A stretch of 64,000 nucleotides of DNA, taken from assembly GCF_033958435.1 (NCBI RefSeq), contig NC_134145.1, forward strand, positions 35,119,501 to 35,183,500, read 5' to 3'. The notes beneath the pieces were generated by a model. It ran no database searches, was not told where the DNA came from, and was given only the letters and a program-made list of their open reading frames with translations. Every line of letters starts with the position of its first letter. The stretch's first letter is position 1. Positions 12,496 through 20,707 of the stretch are shown here, one piece after another. The position numbers were made by a program, and so were the translations under genes. The DNA comes from Carettochelys insculpta (lineage: Eukaryota; Chordata; Testudines; Carettochelyidae).

Positions 12496-12779
12496 GTATG
12501 AGGAGTGTGGGCATGGTGACCCTGGGCGGTCAGGCCCTCGGCCAGCCAGGTGAATGCATCCACGTTCTGTTGCTTTCTCCCCATTACGTGGAGCACCTCC
12601 TCCTCACCCCAGAGCCCCAACAGGTCACAGAGTGGTGTCAGTCCAGGAGGGGCCCTGCTTCCTGTCCCACTGGGTGGAGGCCTGGGAGACATGGGATGGC
12701 CCAGAGGGGGAGCCCTGGGGGCGCTCGGGGGATGTCTGGCTGTCATGGCTTGCCTCTGGGCCATGCAGGAGCAGTGCAT
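12496..12779 (-). pseudogene. Myb/SANT-like relic, N-terminal part (element 1)
   Basis: On -, this encodes a Pro-rich start followed by LCDLLGLWGEEEVLHVMG and then VDAFTWLAEGLTAQGH. It corresponds to the SANT-like fold of the element 2 protein (LRDLLWLWSEEEVLQVMG). It stops at the CR1 boundary, and the rest of the fold is at 8490 and below. It is the left half of one gene cut by the CR1. Confidence 0.8.
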
Positions 12780-13161
12780 GGCACAGCTGCTGCCTGCACA
12801 GTCTCAGCTTCCTGCTGCAGGGTTTCTGGGTCCGTGCAGCTTTAAGAGCTGCTGGGCGCAGAGATCACAGAGCCCCGCAGGGGCTGGATTGCACGTCTCC
12901 GCATCCCAGCTGATTGTCACCATGGCGGACCCCTGCTATTTTGAAGTAGCAGGAAGCAGATTGTCTACACACGTCCTACTTCAACGTTAGGCGTTGAAGT
13001 AGGACACTATTCCCATCTTCTCATAGGGATAGTGGTTTCAACATCTCCATGCCTAACGTGATTTCAACTTCAAAGTATCATGCGGCACGTGTACACAAGG
13101 CATGTGCTATTTCGACATTGCGCCCACGACTTCGACATTGTGCTCTAACACAGATGCACCT
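12780..13161. repeat. Right arm of Harbinger element 1
   Basis: Non-coding. It aligns in order with the right arm of element 2 and with 21150-21418: an 'agagccccgcaggggctgga' block, 'ctgattgtcaccatggcgga', then degenerate copies of the TTCGACGT/AACGTCGAA motifs. The terminal inverted repeat is at 13145-13161. Confidence 0.75.
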
Positions 13162-13164
13162 TTA
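13162..13164. other. TTA shared target site between two Harbinger elements
   Basis: This TTA is the right flank of element 1 (left flank TTA at 5220-5222) and also the left flank of element 2 (right flank TTA at 18440-18442). Element 2 therefore appears to have inserted into the duplicated target made by element 1. Confidence 0.75.
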
Positions 13165-13420
13165 AGCTACGTCTACACGTGAAGCCTACTTCAAAGTAGC
13201 CTATTTCGATGTGGAGACATCGAAATAGGCTATTTCGATGAATAACGTCTACATGTCCTCCACAGCTGGCAACGTCGATGGTCAACATCGACATTGCGCA
13301 GCACCACATTGAAATAGGCGCTGCGAGGGAACGTCTACACGCCAAAGTAGCACACATCGAAATAGGGATGCCAGACACAGCTGCAGACAGGGTCACAGGG
13401 CGGACTAGCGCTTCCGGGGC
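13165..13420. promoter_or_regulatory. Left subterminal repeat array of element 2
   Basis: The arm holds repeated short motifs around CATCGAAATAG and its inverse CTATTTCGATG (13200-13245, 13300-13365) and AACGTC/GACGTT. The same motifs recur in the right arm and in the deletion derivatives. In Harbinger elements such subterminal repeats are the usual binding sites for the transposase/Myb complex; that role is inferred here. Confidence 0.5.
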
Positions 13421-13436
13421 AACAGCTAGCCGCTCC

Positions 13437-13453
13437 CTTAAAGGGCCCCTCCC
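13437..13453 (+). promoter_or_regulatory. Core-promoter-like CTTAAAGGGCCCCTCCC block
   Basis: The motif lies 70 bp upstream of the transposase ATG. Near-identical blocks occur at the same place in element 1 (about 5491-5508) and in both deletion derivatives (about 18031-18048, 20966-20984). A related block lies in inverse orientation ahead of the Myb gene (17454-17471). Its conservation and position suggest a promoter element with TTAAA as a TATA substitute. Confidence 0.5.
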
Positions 13454-13522
13454 AGACACACTCAGCCTGCACAGCACGTGGTCTAAAGAGCCATAGGCAC
13501 ACAGACCTTGGGCGACGCAGTC

Positions 13523-13533
13523 ATGGACCCCCA

Positions 13534-13565
<32 letters not shown>

Positions 13566-14910
13566 CGCAGCAGCAGCAGCAGCAGCAGCAGCAGCCAGAG
13601 GTCCACCCAGCCCTCCCTGCAGGAGCAGGGCTCGCCCTGATCCATGCCATGCGGGAGGCAGCTGAGCACCTCCTTGCCACACCGGAGGAGGAGTGGCCTG
13701 CAGGGGAGCAGGACTCAACCCCCAACCGTGCAGCACCCCAACCCCCCCCCACCTCACACCACGACTGGTGGGAGCGGCTGGTGCTTGAGGAGTGGGACAA
13801 CGACCGCTGGCTCAGGAATTTTAGGATGAGCTGGCACACATTTATGGAGCTGTGCCAGTGGCTCACCCCCGCACTCAGGCACCAGGACACCGCCATGCGG
13901 CGTGCCCTCCCAGTGGAGAAATGGGTCGGCATTGCTGTCTGGAAGCTGGCCACTCCAGACAGCTACCGATCCGTAGGCCAGCAGTTTGGCGTCAGCAAGG
14001 CCACCATCGGGGCTGTCCTCATGGAGGTAAGAGGACCGATGCGGGGGGGCAGGGCAGGGCAGGGGAGGGGAGGGCAGGGGGGGCCCGGGCAGGGCAGGGC
14101 CATGCACACCCTGCTCACCCCTCATTGGTGCTCTCCCATGTGCTTCCCCTGCAGGTCATGCGCGCCATCAACGCCATGCTCCTCCACAGGCTCGTGAGGC
14201 TGGGGGACCCAGATGCCACCATCGCGGGCTTTGCCACACTGGGCTTCCCCAATTGCTTCAGGGCTCTGGATGGGACTCACATCCCCATCCGCGCCCTGCA
14301 ACACAGTGGAGGACGCTACATAAACCGCAAGGGCTACCACTCAGTGGTCCTCCAGGCCTTGGTGGACAGCCGGGGCCGTTTCCAGGACGTTTATGTGGGC
14401 TGGCCTGGCAGCACCCAAGACGCCCGGGTTTTCCGGAACTCGGGCCTGTGCCGCCGGCTGGAGGCGGGGACCTACATCCCCCAGCGGGAGATCCCTGTGG
14501 GGGACACCACCATGCCCCTCTGTGTCATCGCAGATGCGGCATACCCCCTCCGGCCCTGGCTCATGCACCCGTACACGGGCCATCTCTCTGCCAGCCAGGA
14601 GCGCTTCAACCAGCGCCTGAACCACGTGCGCCAGGTGGTGGAGGGCTCATTTGGCCGCCTCAAAGGGCGCTGGAGATGTCTCCTGACCCGCTTGGATGCG
14701 GGCCCCAACAACATCCCCCAGATTGTGGGTGCCTGCTGTGCCCTACACAATCTGGTGGAGAGCAAGGGGGAGGCCTTTTTTCAGGGCTGGGCTGTGGAGG
14801 CCGGCAGGGCCGACGTCCAGCCACCTGCTGCCCCCAGTCGCCAGGTGGACCCCGAAGGGACCCGGGTCCGGGAGGCCCTGCGGGCCCACTTCGATGAGGC
14901 TGCGGGGTGA
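13523..14910 (+). CDS. PIF/Harbinger transposase, intact (joined 13523-14026 and 14155-14910)
   Basis: Two exons of 504 and 756 bp join in phase across a 128-bp intron (ATGGAG|gtaaga ... ctgcag|GTCATG) to give 419 residues with no internal stop. Element 1 has the same intron. Residues 4-24 are a Gln-rich run. Residues about 80-165 hold WWERLVLEEWDNDRW and a helix-turn-helix-like part with LATPDSYRSVGQQFGVSKATI. The DDE nuclease core follows: Asp207 in ALDGTHIP, a conserved Asp in WPGSTQDARVF, Asp295 in IADAAYPL and Glu331 in RQVVEGSFGRLKG, then CCALHNLVESKG as in HARBI1 relatives. It would cut and paste elements with matching ends at TWA-like targets. I start at 13523 because MDPQ is shared with element 1. 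Whether it is expressed cannot be told. Confidence 0.93.
13532..13594 (+). repeat. CAG repeat encoding the transposase poly-Gln tract
   Basis: Twenty-one codons, nineteen of them CAG, interrupted by one AAG and one CCG, encode the Gln run at residues 4-24. Element 1 has a shorter CAG run at about 5589-5612, and the deletion derivatives keep only a short Gln-rich stub. Confidence 0.9.
14027..14154 (+). other. Intron of the Harbinger transposase gene
   Basis: It begins gtaaga and ends ccctgcag. The middle is a G-rich run of GGGCAGGGC/GGGGAGGGG units. Removing it restores a continuous frame, and the equivalent intron in element 1 is 6067-6179. Confidence 0.9.
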
Positions 14911-15021
14911 ACTCTGCCAGGCCCCCCACTGCCTCCCCCCCTTCCTCCACAACACTCCCTGCCCCTACGCCCACACCACGGAGCACCCAACAGCACACCC
15001 CACCCCCACTTTTCCTGGACA

Positions 15022-15027
15022 AATAAA
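15022..15027 (+). terminator. Poly(A) signal AATAAA after the intact transposase
   Basis: AATAAA lies about 110 bp after the stop codon, before an AT-rich spacer that separates the two convergent genes. Confidence 0.65.
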
Positions 15028-15301
15028 AGCATGCACTTGTTGGTAAAATGAAACTGGTTTTCTCTGAACTGTTTTTTTAACTAATAACAACAAACTATAT
15101 ACAAGACCTTCTAACTAAACTATTATATAAGCGAATAATAAAAAAGTTTGCATATATTATATGTACAAAAAACAGAAAACCAGGGATTACAAGGAAGGGG
15201 AGAACTATTTACATGGCGGGGGATGGGGCAAACGGGGGGCACAAATAAATAAGTCCCAAAACTATATACAAGGGGGGGGCCACGTCCTGGGCCCCACACC
15301 C
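15028..15301. other. AT-rich spacer between convergent Harbinger genes
   Basis: No coding sequence. It is rich in 'tatataca'-type runs, and element 1 has a similar 'atatacatgggg' spacer at about 7125-7190. It probably holds the 3' ends of both transcripts, but no clear poly(A) signal for the - strand gene was found. Confidence 0.5.
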
Positions 15302-17343
15302 CTATAGTCTGGCACTGGGGGTGGGCGGCCGGGAGCCCCGCCTCGTCCGCAGCCCTGTCCGGGGCTGGCTGGGGGCCGGGCGGACCGGAAGATATGTCCG
15401 GCGAGTCTCAGCTGGCCCCAGGTGTCCCTCGGCGGTCCGGCCCTCGGTGGCGGGTGACGGGGCGACGGCGGCCGGCACGGCGACGAGCGGAGCAACGGGT
15501 GGCGCGGTGGATGGAGCACTCAGGGCGGGCACAGCGGCGGCCGGCGTGGCATGGGGGGCCAGGTAGTCCACGAGGCGGTTGAACGTATCCATGTAGGCCC
15601 CCCATGCCTCTTGGCGCCAGGCCAGTGCCCGCTCCTGGAGGTGGAGGCGGCGTTGCTCCACCCGCAGACGCTGCTCCGTGACCCCCAGCTGCCGACGATG
15701 GATGGCCAGCAGCTGGGGGTCCATCGCCGGCATGTGGTATTGCTGGGTCCGCTGTCTTGCCCACCGTGGGGCCGGTTGGTCCTCCGCCGAGGGGCTTGCC
15801 TGGAGCGATGGCCCCAGAGGGGTTTCCGGGACCACTGAAGCCTCGCCAGTGCTCTCCGGTCCTTCCGATGGTGCAGCTGCGGAACACAGGACGGGGGGAA
15901 GAAGAGTGGAGACAGGCGTTAGTGTGGGCCCTGAGCCATGGCCCTTGTCCCCCCACCCCTGTGCTGCAGGTTCCCCATCCCCGTTCCCGGGAGATGCTGC
16001 TGTGATGGGGTTCATGGGTCCCCCTGCACTGCACCCCGTCCCCTGGCGGGAGCGACTCTTACTTCACTCAGCAGGGTCTGACAGGAGAGGTTTCTTAGGC
16101 CACAGATGCCCAGTTTCTCCCAGGAGTGACAGTACAGCAGTCAGAGACAGTCCTTCCAACCCGTCCTGGGGAGAAGACCCCAAGGGGTGCCCCTCTGGGG
16201 TGTAGCTTTCCCCCTCCTCAGGCTGGCTGCCTTCCAGCTCTCCCTTCCCCTAGCCTCTACCTGCGGCGCCCCCATTCAAAGCCAGCTCGGCTCCTCCCTC
16301 CTCTTTGTTCAGGGCAGAGGTGTCACCTGCCAGTTGTAGCCCCAGGATCATCCTTTGCCCCTGGCAGCTATTCAGCTTGTTGCTCATATCTAGCCTGAGT
16401 CTCGCTTTCGCACTCCCCCCACTCCATCACATGCTGCTGCGGCTGCTGCTGCTGCTGCTGCTGCAGGGTGTCCCACCCCCTACTCCCGGGGGACCCTAGA
16501 GGTTCCGCTCCCCCCTGCCCCGGGGATGGGGCATGGCACTGTCGTGCTGTGGGAGAGGGGCAGGGGCTGATGCACTCCTGTGAGGGACATGGCACTGTTG
16601 TCCTTGGGGCCATGGCCATCTGGGCATGTGGAGGGCCCTGGCCACATAGCTATTACCCCCGCTCCTCAACCCCAGGGCTGTACACCGGGGGGGGTACATA
16701 CCTGTAGGTCCACTCCCACAGTCCGGGGTCACCCGGGGGGCAGACGCCCGGCTGCTGCTCCGGGATGGGAGGAGGATGTGCAGCCCCGTCTCAGCGGAGG
16801 AGGAGTCCCCCTCCTCCTCCTCCTGCTGCGATGCCCTGGGGGTGGGCTCCGGGGGCGCCCCCGGGGTGCGGGGCTTACCTCCGGGGCGGACTCCGCCTCC
16901 GGGGCCTGCTGGGGCTCCTCAGCCGAGGTGTCAAGAGTGGCCGGAGGGGAGGAGGTGTGCCGGGGGCCCAGGATGGCCCTGAGCTCCCTGTAAAAGGGGC
17001 AAGTGATGGGGGCGGCCCCAGATCGGCTGGCCGCATCCCGGGCCTGGGCGTAACCCTGCCGCAGCTCTTTGACTTTACTCCGGACATGGTTCGGAGTGCG
17101 GGCAGGGTGACCCCGGGCGGCCAGGCCCTCGGCCAGCCGAGCGAACGCATCCGCGTTCCGCCTCTTGCTCCCCATTACCTGGAGCACCTCCTCCTCGCTC
17201 CAGAGCCACAGCAGGTCCCGAAGCTCGGCCTCCGTCCAGGAGGGGCCCCGCTGCCGCTTGCCGGCCTGGCTGCCAGCCTGGTTGCCCTGGCTCCCCTTGG
17301 GGGGGGTCCCCTGGGGGCGCTGGGGTGGCTGCCGGGCAGCCAT
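15302..17343 (-). pseudogene. Myb/SANT-like Harbinger accessory protein gene, one apparent frameshift
   Basis: On -, exon 1 starts at ATG 17343 (MAARQPPQRPQG...). A Myb/SANT-like (trihelix-like) fold spans residues about 33-127: PSWTEAELRDLLWLW, EEEVLQVMGSKRRNADAF, VRSKVKELRQGYAQARD and CPFYRELRAILG. The frame then changes at about 16805-16885. The open frame reads into an Arg-rich run and stops at 16729. The neighbouring frame reads EEEEGDSSSAETGLHILLPS and reaches a good donor (CTACAG|GTATGT, 16702). The acceptor CGCAG precedes 15876, and exon 2 runs to TAG at 15302 with a coiled segment (TEQRLRVEQRRLHLQERALA). Element 1 keeps one frame across the same place, so I favour a one-base indel over a 56-bp intron. 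The protein normally helps the transposase bind DNA. A product truncated after the SANT fold could still be made. Confidence 0.8.
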
Positions 17344-17453
17344 CGGTGCACTGGGGGGTTCTTGGGGCTGCTGAAGAGCATGCAGGCTGGCCGCGTGTTA
17401 CTGCTGCTGCCTGCACGCTCTCTCAGCTTCCTGCACAGAAAGGGAGGGGGCAG

Positions 17454-17471
17454 GGACCTTTAAGGGGCCGC
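17454..17471 (-). promoter_or_regulatory. Promoter-like block ahead of the Myb gene
   Basis: Read on -, CGGCCCCTTAAAGGTCCC lies about 110 bp upstream of the Myb ATG. It resembles the CTTAAAGGGCCCCTCCC block ahead of the transposase, suggesting a common promoter element for both genes of the transposon. Confidence 0.4.
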
Positions 17472-17744
17472 TCCACGCGGCCACCATTGAGCTGAGGGGC
17501 TGTAGAGAGCGTCTCTCAACCCCTCAGCTGATGGCCGCCTTGGAGGACCCCGCAATTTCGATGTTGTGGGACGCGCAACGACTACACGGTCCCTCCTTCG
17601 ACATTGAACGTCGAAGTAGGGCGCTATTCCTATCCCTTCATGGGGTTAGCGGCTTCGACGTCTCGCCGCCTAACATCGATGTTAACATCAAAATAGCGCC
17701 CTACACGTGTAGCCGTGACGGGCGCTATTTTGAAGTTAGTGCTG

Positions 17745-17758
17745 CTACTTCGAAGTAG
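17745..17758. repeat. CTACTTCGAAGTAG palindrome in right arm of element 2
   Basis: A perfect 14-bp palindrome found just inside the right terminus here and at 18393-18406 and 21384-21397, and just inside the left terminus of element 1 at 5244-5257. It is a candidate binding site for the transposition complex. Confidence 0.6.
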
Positions 17759-17770
17759 CGTGCACATGTA

Positions 17771-18427
17771 GGCTACGTCTACACATGCAGCCAACATCGA
17801 AATAGCTTATTTCGATGTTGCGACATCGAAATAGTCTATTTCGATGAATAACATCTACACGTCCTCCAGGGCCGGCAACGTCGATGTTCAACTTCGACGT
17901 TGCTCAGCCCAACATCGAAATAGGCGCTGCGAGGGAACGTCTACACGTCAAAGTAGCACACATCGAAATAGGGATGCCAGGCACAGCTGCAGACAGGGTC
18001 ACAGGGCGGACTCAACAGCCAGCCGCTCCCTTAAAGGGCCCCTCCCAGACACAGTTGCACTAAACAACACAAGATACACAGAGCTGACAACTGGTTGCAG
18101 ACCTTGTGCCTGCAGCATAGATCCCCAGCTGCCGCAGAAGCAGCCAGAAGCCCTGGGCTAAGGGCTGCTGCCCACGGTGACCATAGAGCCCCGCAGGGGC
18201 TGGAGAGAGAGCATCTCTCAACCCCCCAGCTGATGGCCGCCATGGAGGACCCAGCAATTTCGACGTTGCGGGACGCGGATCGTCTACACGTTCCCTACTT
18301 CGACGTTGAACGTCGAAGTAGGGCGCTATTCCTATCTCCTCATGAGGTTAGCAACTTCGACGTCTTGCCGCCTAACGTCGAAGTTGGTGCCGCTACTTCG
18401 AAGTAGCGTGCACGTGTAGACGCAGCT
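17771..18427. mobile_element. Harbinger internal-deletion MITE nested in element 2
   Basis: The 657-bp element has termini ggctacgtctacacatgca and tgcacgtgtagacgcagct, flanked on both sides by GTA (17768-17770, 18428-18430). It sits inside the right terminal repeat of element 2, and removing it restores that terminus. It consists of the left arm of a Harbinger element, its promoter block and a short MDPQ-like start, joined directly to the right arm; the transposase and most of the Myb gene are deleted. It would depend on a transposase supplied in trans. Confidence 0.92.
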
Positions 18428-18442
18428 GTAGACACGGCTTTA

Positions 18443-18779
18443 GAGAGATAAAAGCACAGCTTATTATCAGAGGTGGGGAAACCTGTGGGGAAGGGGAGTA
18501 AACCCTCACATTTACCAGACTATGGGGAAAAAGGGACAGTCCTTTTACTTCATTAAATGGAGGAATTACAGTACTAGTGGGAGCCAGAACATTGACCAGG
18601 GCTGCTGCGCTGTCAGTTTCCTGGGTCCCCCAAGCTGCTGCTCCTGGCTCAGAATGCGGGCAGAGGGAACTATGGGATAGGTTCCCATAATGCACTGCTG
18701 CAACAGTCAATGTTTGGTGATTTCAATGTTGAAGCAATGTGTCGAATTTGTTGGGAGCCTGTGGGAAGTGAGGATACTC
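18443..18779. other. Spacer right of element 2
   Basis: No gene or clear repeat boundary recognised. It contains 'gctgctgctcctggctcag' and 'gaactatgggataggttcccataatgcactg', which look like parts of an old repeat ending at 18857. Confidence 0.4.
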
Positions 18780-18857
18780 AAACTTGAATTTAGAAAAAAC
18801 AGCATTATAAAACTAATTTTAATAAATTCAAATTTATCTTATAGTGTAGACGTAGCC
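18780..18857. mobile_element. MITE right end, left end missing
   Basis: The AT-rich sequence ends atagtgtagacgtagcc at 18857, the inverse of ggctacgtctacactat. No matching left end is found in the preceding few hundred bases, so it is a truncated member of the GGCTACGTCTACACT group. Confidence 0.5.
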
Positions 18858-19429
18858 TCAGTCTCCTGTGTCCCTCTGGAGTGCAGGAGCCATATTAATT
18901 TTCTGTCATGGGGACTAGGTTGACCACTGCACCTCCCTCGCCCAATGAGCTAGTGGCCCAGAGGGTTGGCCAGCCACAGTGGGGTCCCCGCACAGGTGGT
19001 GGGCGATCCAACACCAGCCAGGCCCTCCCTGGGGCCTCCCTGCCCACATACACACAGCCTGCAGCACTGTCCGCAGGGGCGGGTGATGACTGTCACCTGT
19101 GGGCATCCCTGGCAGCAGATGGTCACGCTCCTCAGTGGCATGTCTGGGTTTGGCATGCCATCAAATCTGCAGCTGGCCTGTTCCCAGTCGTGTCAGGGCT
19201 CCCAGGTTCCTGGGGCTTGTGTGGCCACCGGTGGCACTGGCAGTGGGCTGGTGCCCGTGCCTGGGGGCTGCCTGCTGGGTGGGGGTAGGATGCTCTGCCA
19301 TGTACTTGAGTGCATGACCCATGCCCATGGCATGGGTTCCCTCCCAAGCCATCCTGGCGAGGCCCACAGCACACCCCATCTGCACCCCCACCCCAGGGTT
19401 CACGACCTGTCGGGTACTCACCAGACAGT

Positions 19430-19900
19430 GCTGCAAATAGATACAGAGAGAGCCATGCCAATGTCGTGGGACTGGAGAGGCCTGAGTACAGGGCTATCAT
19501 TAGGGTCCCCAGGCTGGACTTGGGGTCTGAGGGTGACTCCTGCAGCAGGTCCAGCAGGGCTCCTGGGTCCTGGGACACCGTGTGCATTGGGTTGAGGGGG
19601 GATCCTCCCTGGTGTCCAGGGTCTCGCAGATGGGGTGCCATTGTTGTCCCCTAAGAGCTGCTCCAACTCCTTATAATAGGGGCAGGTGACTGTCCTTGCC
19701 CCCAACCTCCTCTGGGCATCTGAGGCATGCGCAGAGCCCAGGAGGAGCTCCTTCACCTCATCCTGCACCTGCTCCAGGGTGTGGGCAGGTAGCCACACTC
19801 CACAAGGGCTCTGGCAAGATGGGCGTAGCCCAGCATGGTTCAGCTCTTCCCTGGGGGGAGCACAGCCTCGGCACCCCAGAGGTCCAGCAGGTCCAGGCTA
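19430..19900 (-). pseudogene. Diverged Myb/SANT-like Harbinger gene relic
   Basis: On -, shifted frames read LDLLDLWGAEAVL (about 19895-19855), AHLARALVECGYLP (about 19825-19785), then VQDEVKELLLGSAHASDAQ and TVTCPYYKELEQLLGD (19770-19650). This is the same order as the SANT-like fold in element 2, whose matching parts are LRDLLWLW, ARLAEGLAARGH, VRSKVKELRQGY and CPFYRELRAILG. It is clearly diverged and frameshifted. No transposase was found with it, so it is probably the Myb half of a third Harbinger-type element whose right end may be at 20428. Confidence 0.7.
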
Positions 19901-20189
19901 GACCATGACAGGGACCAATTTCTGGACCCCTGGGATGGGTCATGAGTCCCCTCCCCAGTGTCCCACAAGAGGCCAGGAGGTCTTAGGCAGCCTCAGCTAT
20001 TTTTTGTCACCCTGAGGTGTGGCTGCAGGGGTGTGGTGCTGAACATGTGCTGCCAGCTTGCACGCATGCCCTCAGCTTCCTGCACAGGGTTTCCAGGGCT
20101 CCCTGTGCCTATAAAAGCAGCCAGAGGCCCAGATCTTAGAGTTTTGATTGTGGTGGGGAGGGCACCTCCCCGCTCCAGCTGGCTGGCGC

Positions 20190-20428
20190 CATGGAGGACT
20201 CCTCTCATGACAAAAGGGGCCCTGGAACATTTACATGCCTTTTTTGTTGACAGAAAACTGTTCACAAAGGCGTTATACCTGAACACAGAGACACACAACG
20301 CTGCTGGCAGATGTCCTGGGTTTTGTTGGCAGTCTGTCAACAAAGCGCATTTTGCGTGTAGACACTCCATGGTTTTTTCCAGAAAAAACCCAGTTCTGTT
20401 GGGAAAACCCTCTTGTGTAGATATAGCC
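20190..20428. mobile_element. Right arm of a diverged Harbinger-like/MITE element
   Basis: It ends cttgtgtagatatagcc at 20428, the inverse of ggctatatctacacaag. The inner sequence has repeated TTGTTGACAGAAAAC / GTCAACAAAGC and TTTTTTCCAGAAAAAAC motifs that pair with each other. It probably belongs with the Myb relic at 19430-19900; the left end was not identified. Confidence 0.5.
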
Positions 20429-20707
20429 ATTAATCCTTGGGAAGTATCATTGTGAATTAATTCAAAGTTAGCTCTCCAGAACTGCACTGCATTTCCAATA
20501 CCCAACCATCAGGCAGCCGGTTAGTTACTTGCACTGAAATAACATAACAAGCTTCTTGCTGTAAACAGCCCTCCAATTTCTAATGGTTACCACATGGACT
20601 ACTACAGCATATCATATTGAGACTGAATTGTAACTCTGCAACTTTATCAGCATACTTTTAACATAAACTGGTCCAGAATGCTGCAATGAGCTAATTTCTC
20701 ACATACG

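Larger units (their letters stand above)
5223..13161 (+). mobile_element. PIF/Harbinger DNA transposon, degenerate copy (element 1)
   Basis: The left terminus ggctacatctgcagtag (5223) pairs imperfectly with the right terminus ctaacacagatgcacct (ends 13161), 12 of 17 positions. TTA lies at both flanks (5220-5222 and 13162-13164), as expected for this superfamily. Inside, in order, are a broken transposase on + (5580-6941), a Myb/SANT-like pseudogene on - (about 7500-8490 and 12496-12779), and a CR1 inserted in the latter (about 8496-12495). Without the CR1 the element is about 3.9 kb. Gene order matches element 2. Divergence from element 2 and multiple frameshifts show it is the older copy. 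Confidence 0.85.
13165..18439 (+). mobile_element. PIF/Harbinger DNA transposon, near-intact autonomous-type copy (element 2)
   Basis: The left terminus agctacgtctacacgtg (13165) pairs with the right terminus catgtagacacggct, which ends at 18439 once the nested element 17771-18427 is removed. TTA flanks both ends exactly (13162-13164, 18440-18442), the preferred target of this superfamily. It contains an uninterrupted transposase on + (13523-14910) and a convergent Myb/SANT-like gene on - (15302-17343). The subterminal arms hold repeated CATCGAAATAG and TTCGACGTTGAACGTCGAA motifs. Its own length is about 4.6 kb. Since the transposase is open and the termini match, this looks like a recent insertion. 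Confidence 0.92.

Noticed and set aside
13532..13594. CAG expansion as a trinucleotide-repeat host gene
   Set aside because: The repeat lies in the transposase N-terminus and is shared with element 1.
13852..14150. Frame +1 reading upstream of exon 2 of the transposase as an extended protein
   Set aside because: The part before 14155 overlaps exon 1 in another frame and the intron; the splice sites and element 1 support the two-exon model.
15321..17463. Several + strand frames of 80-230 codons opposite the Myb gene
   Set aside because: They are antisense shadows of the GC-rich Myb exons; the - strand has the SANT motifs.
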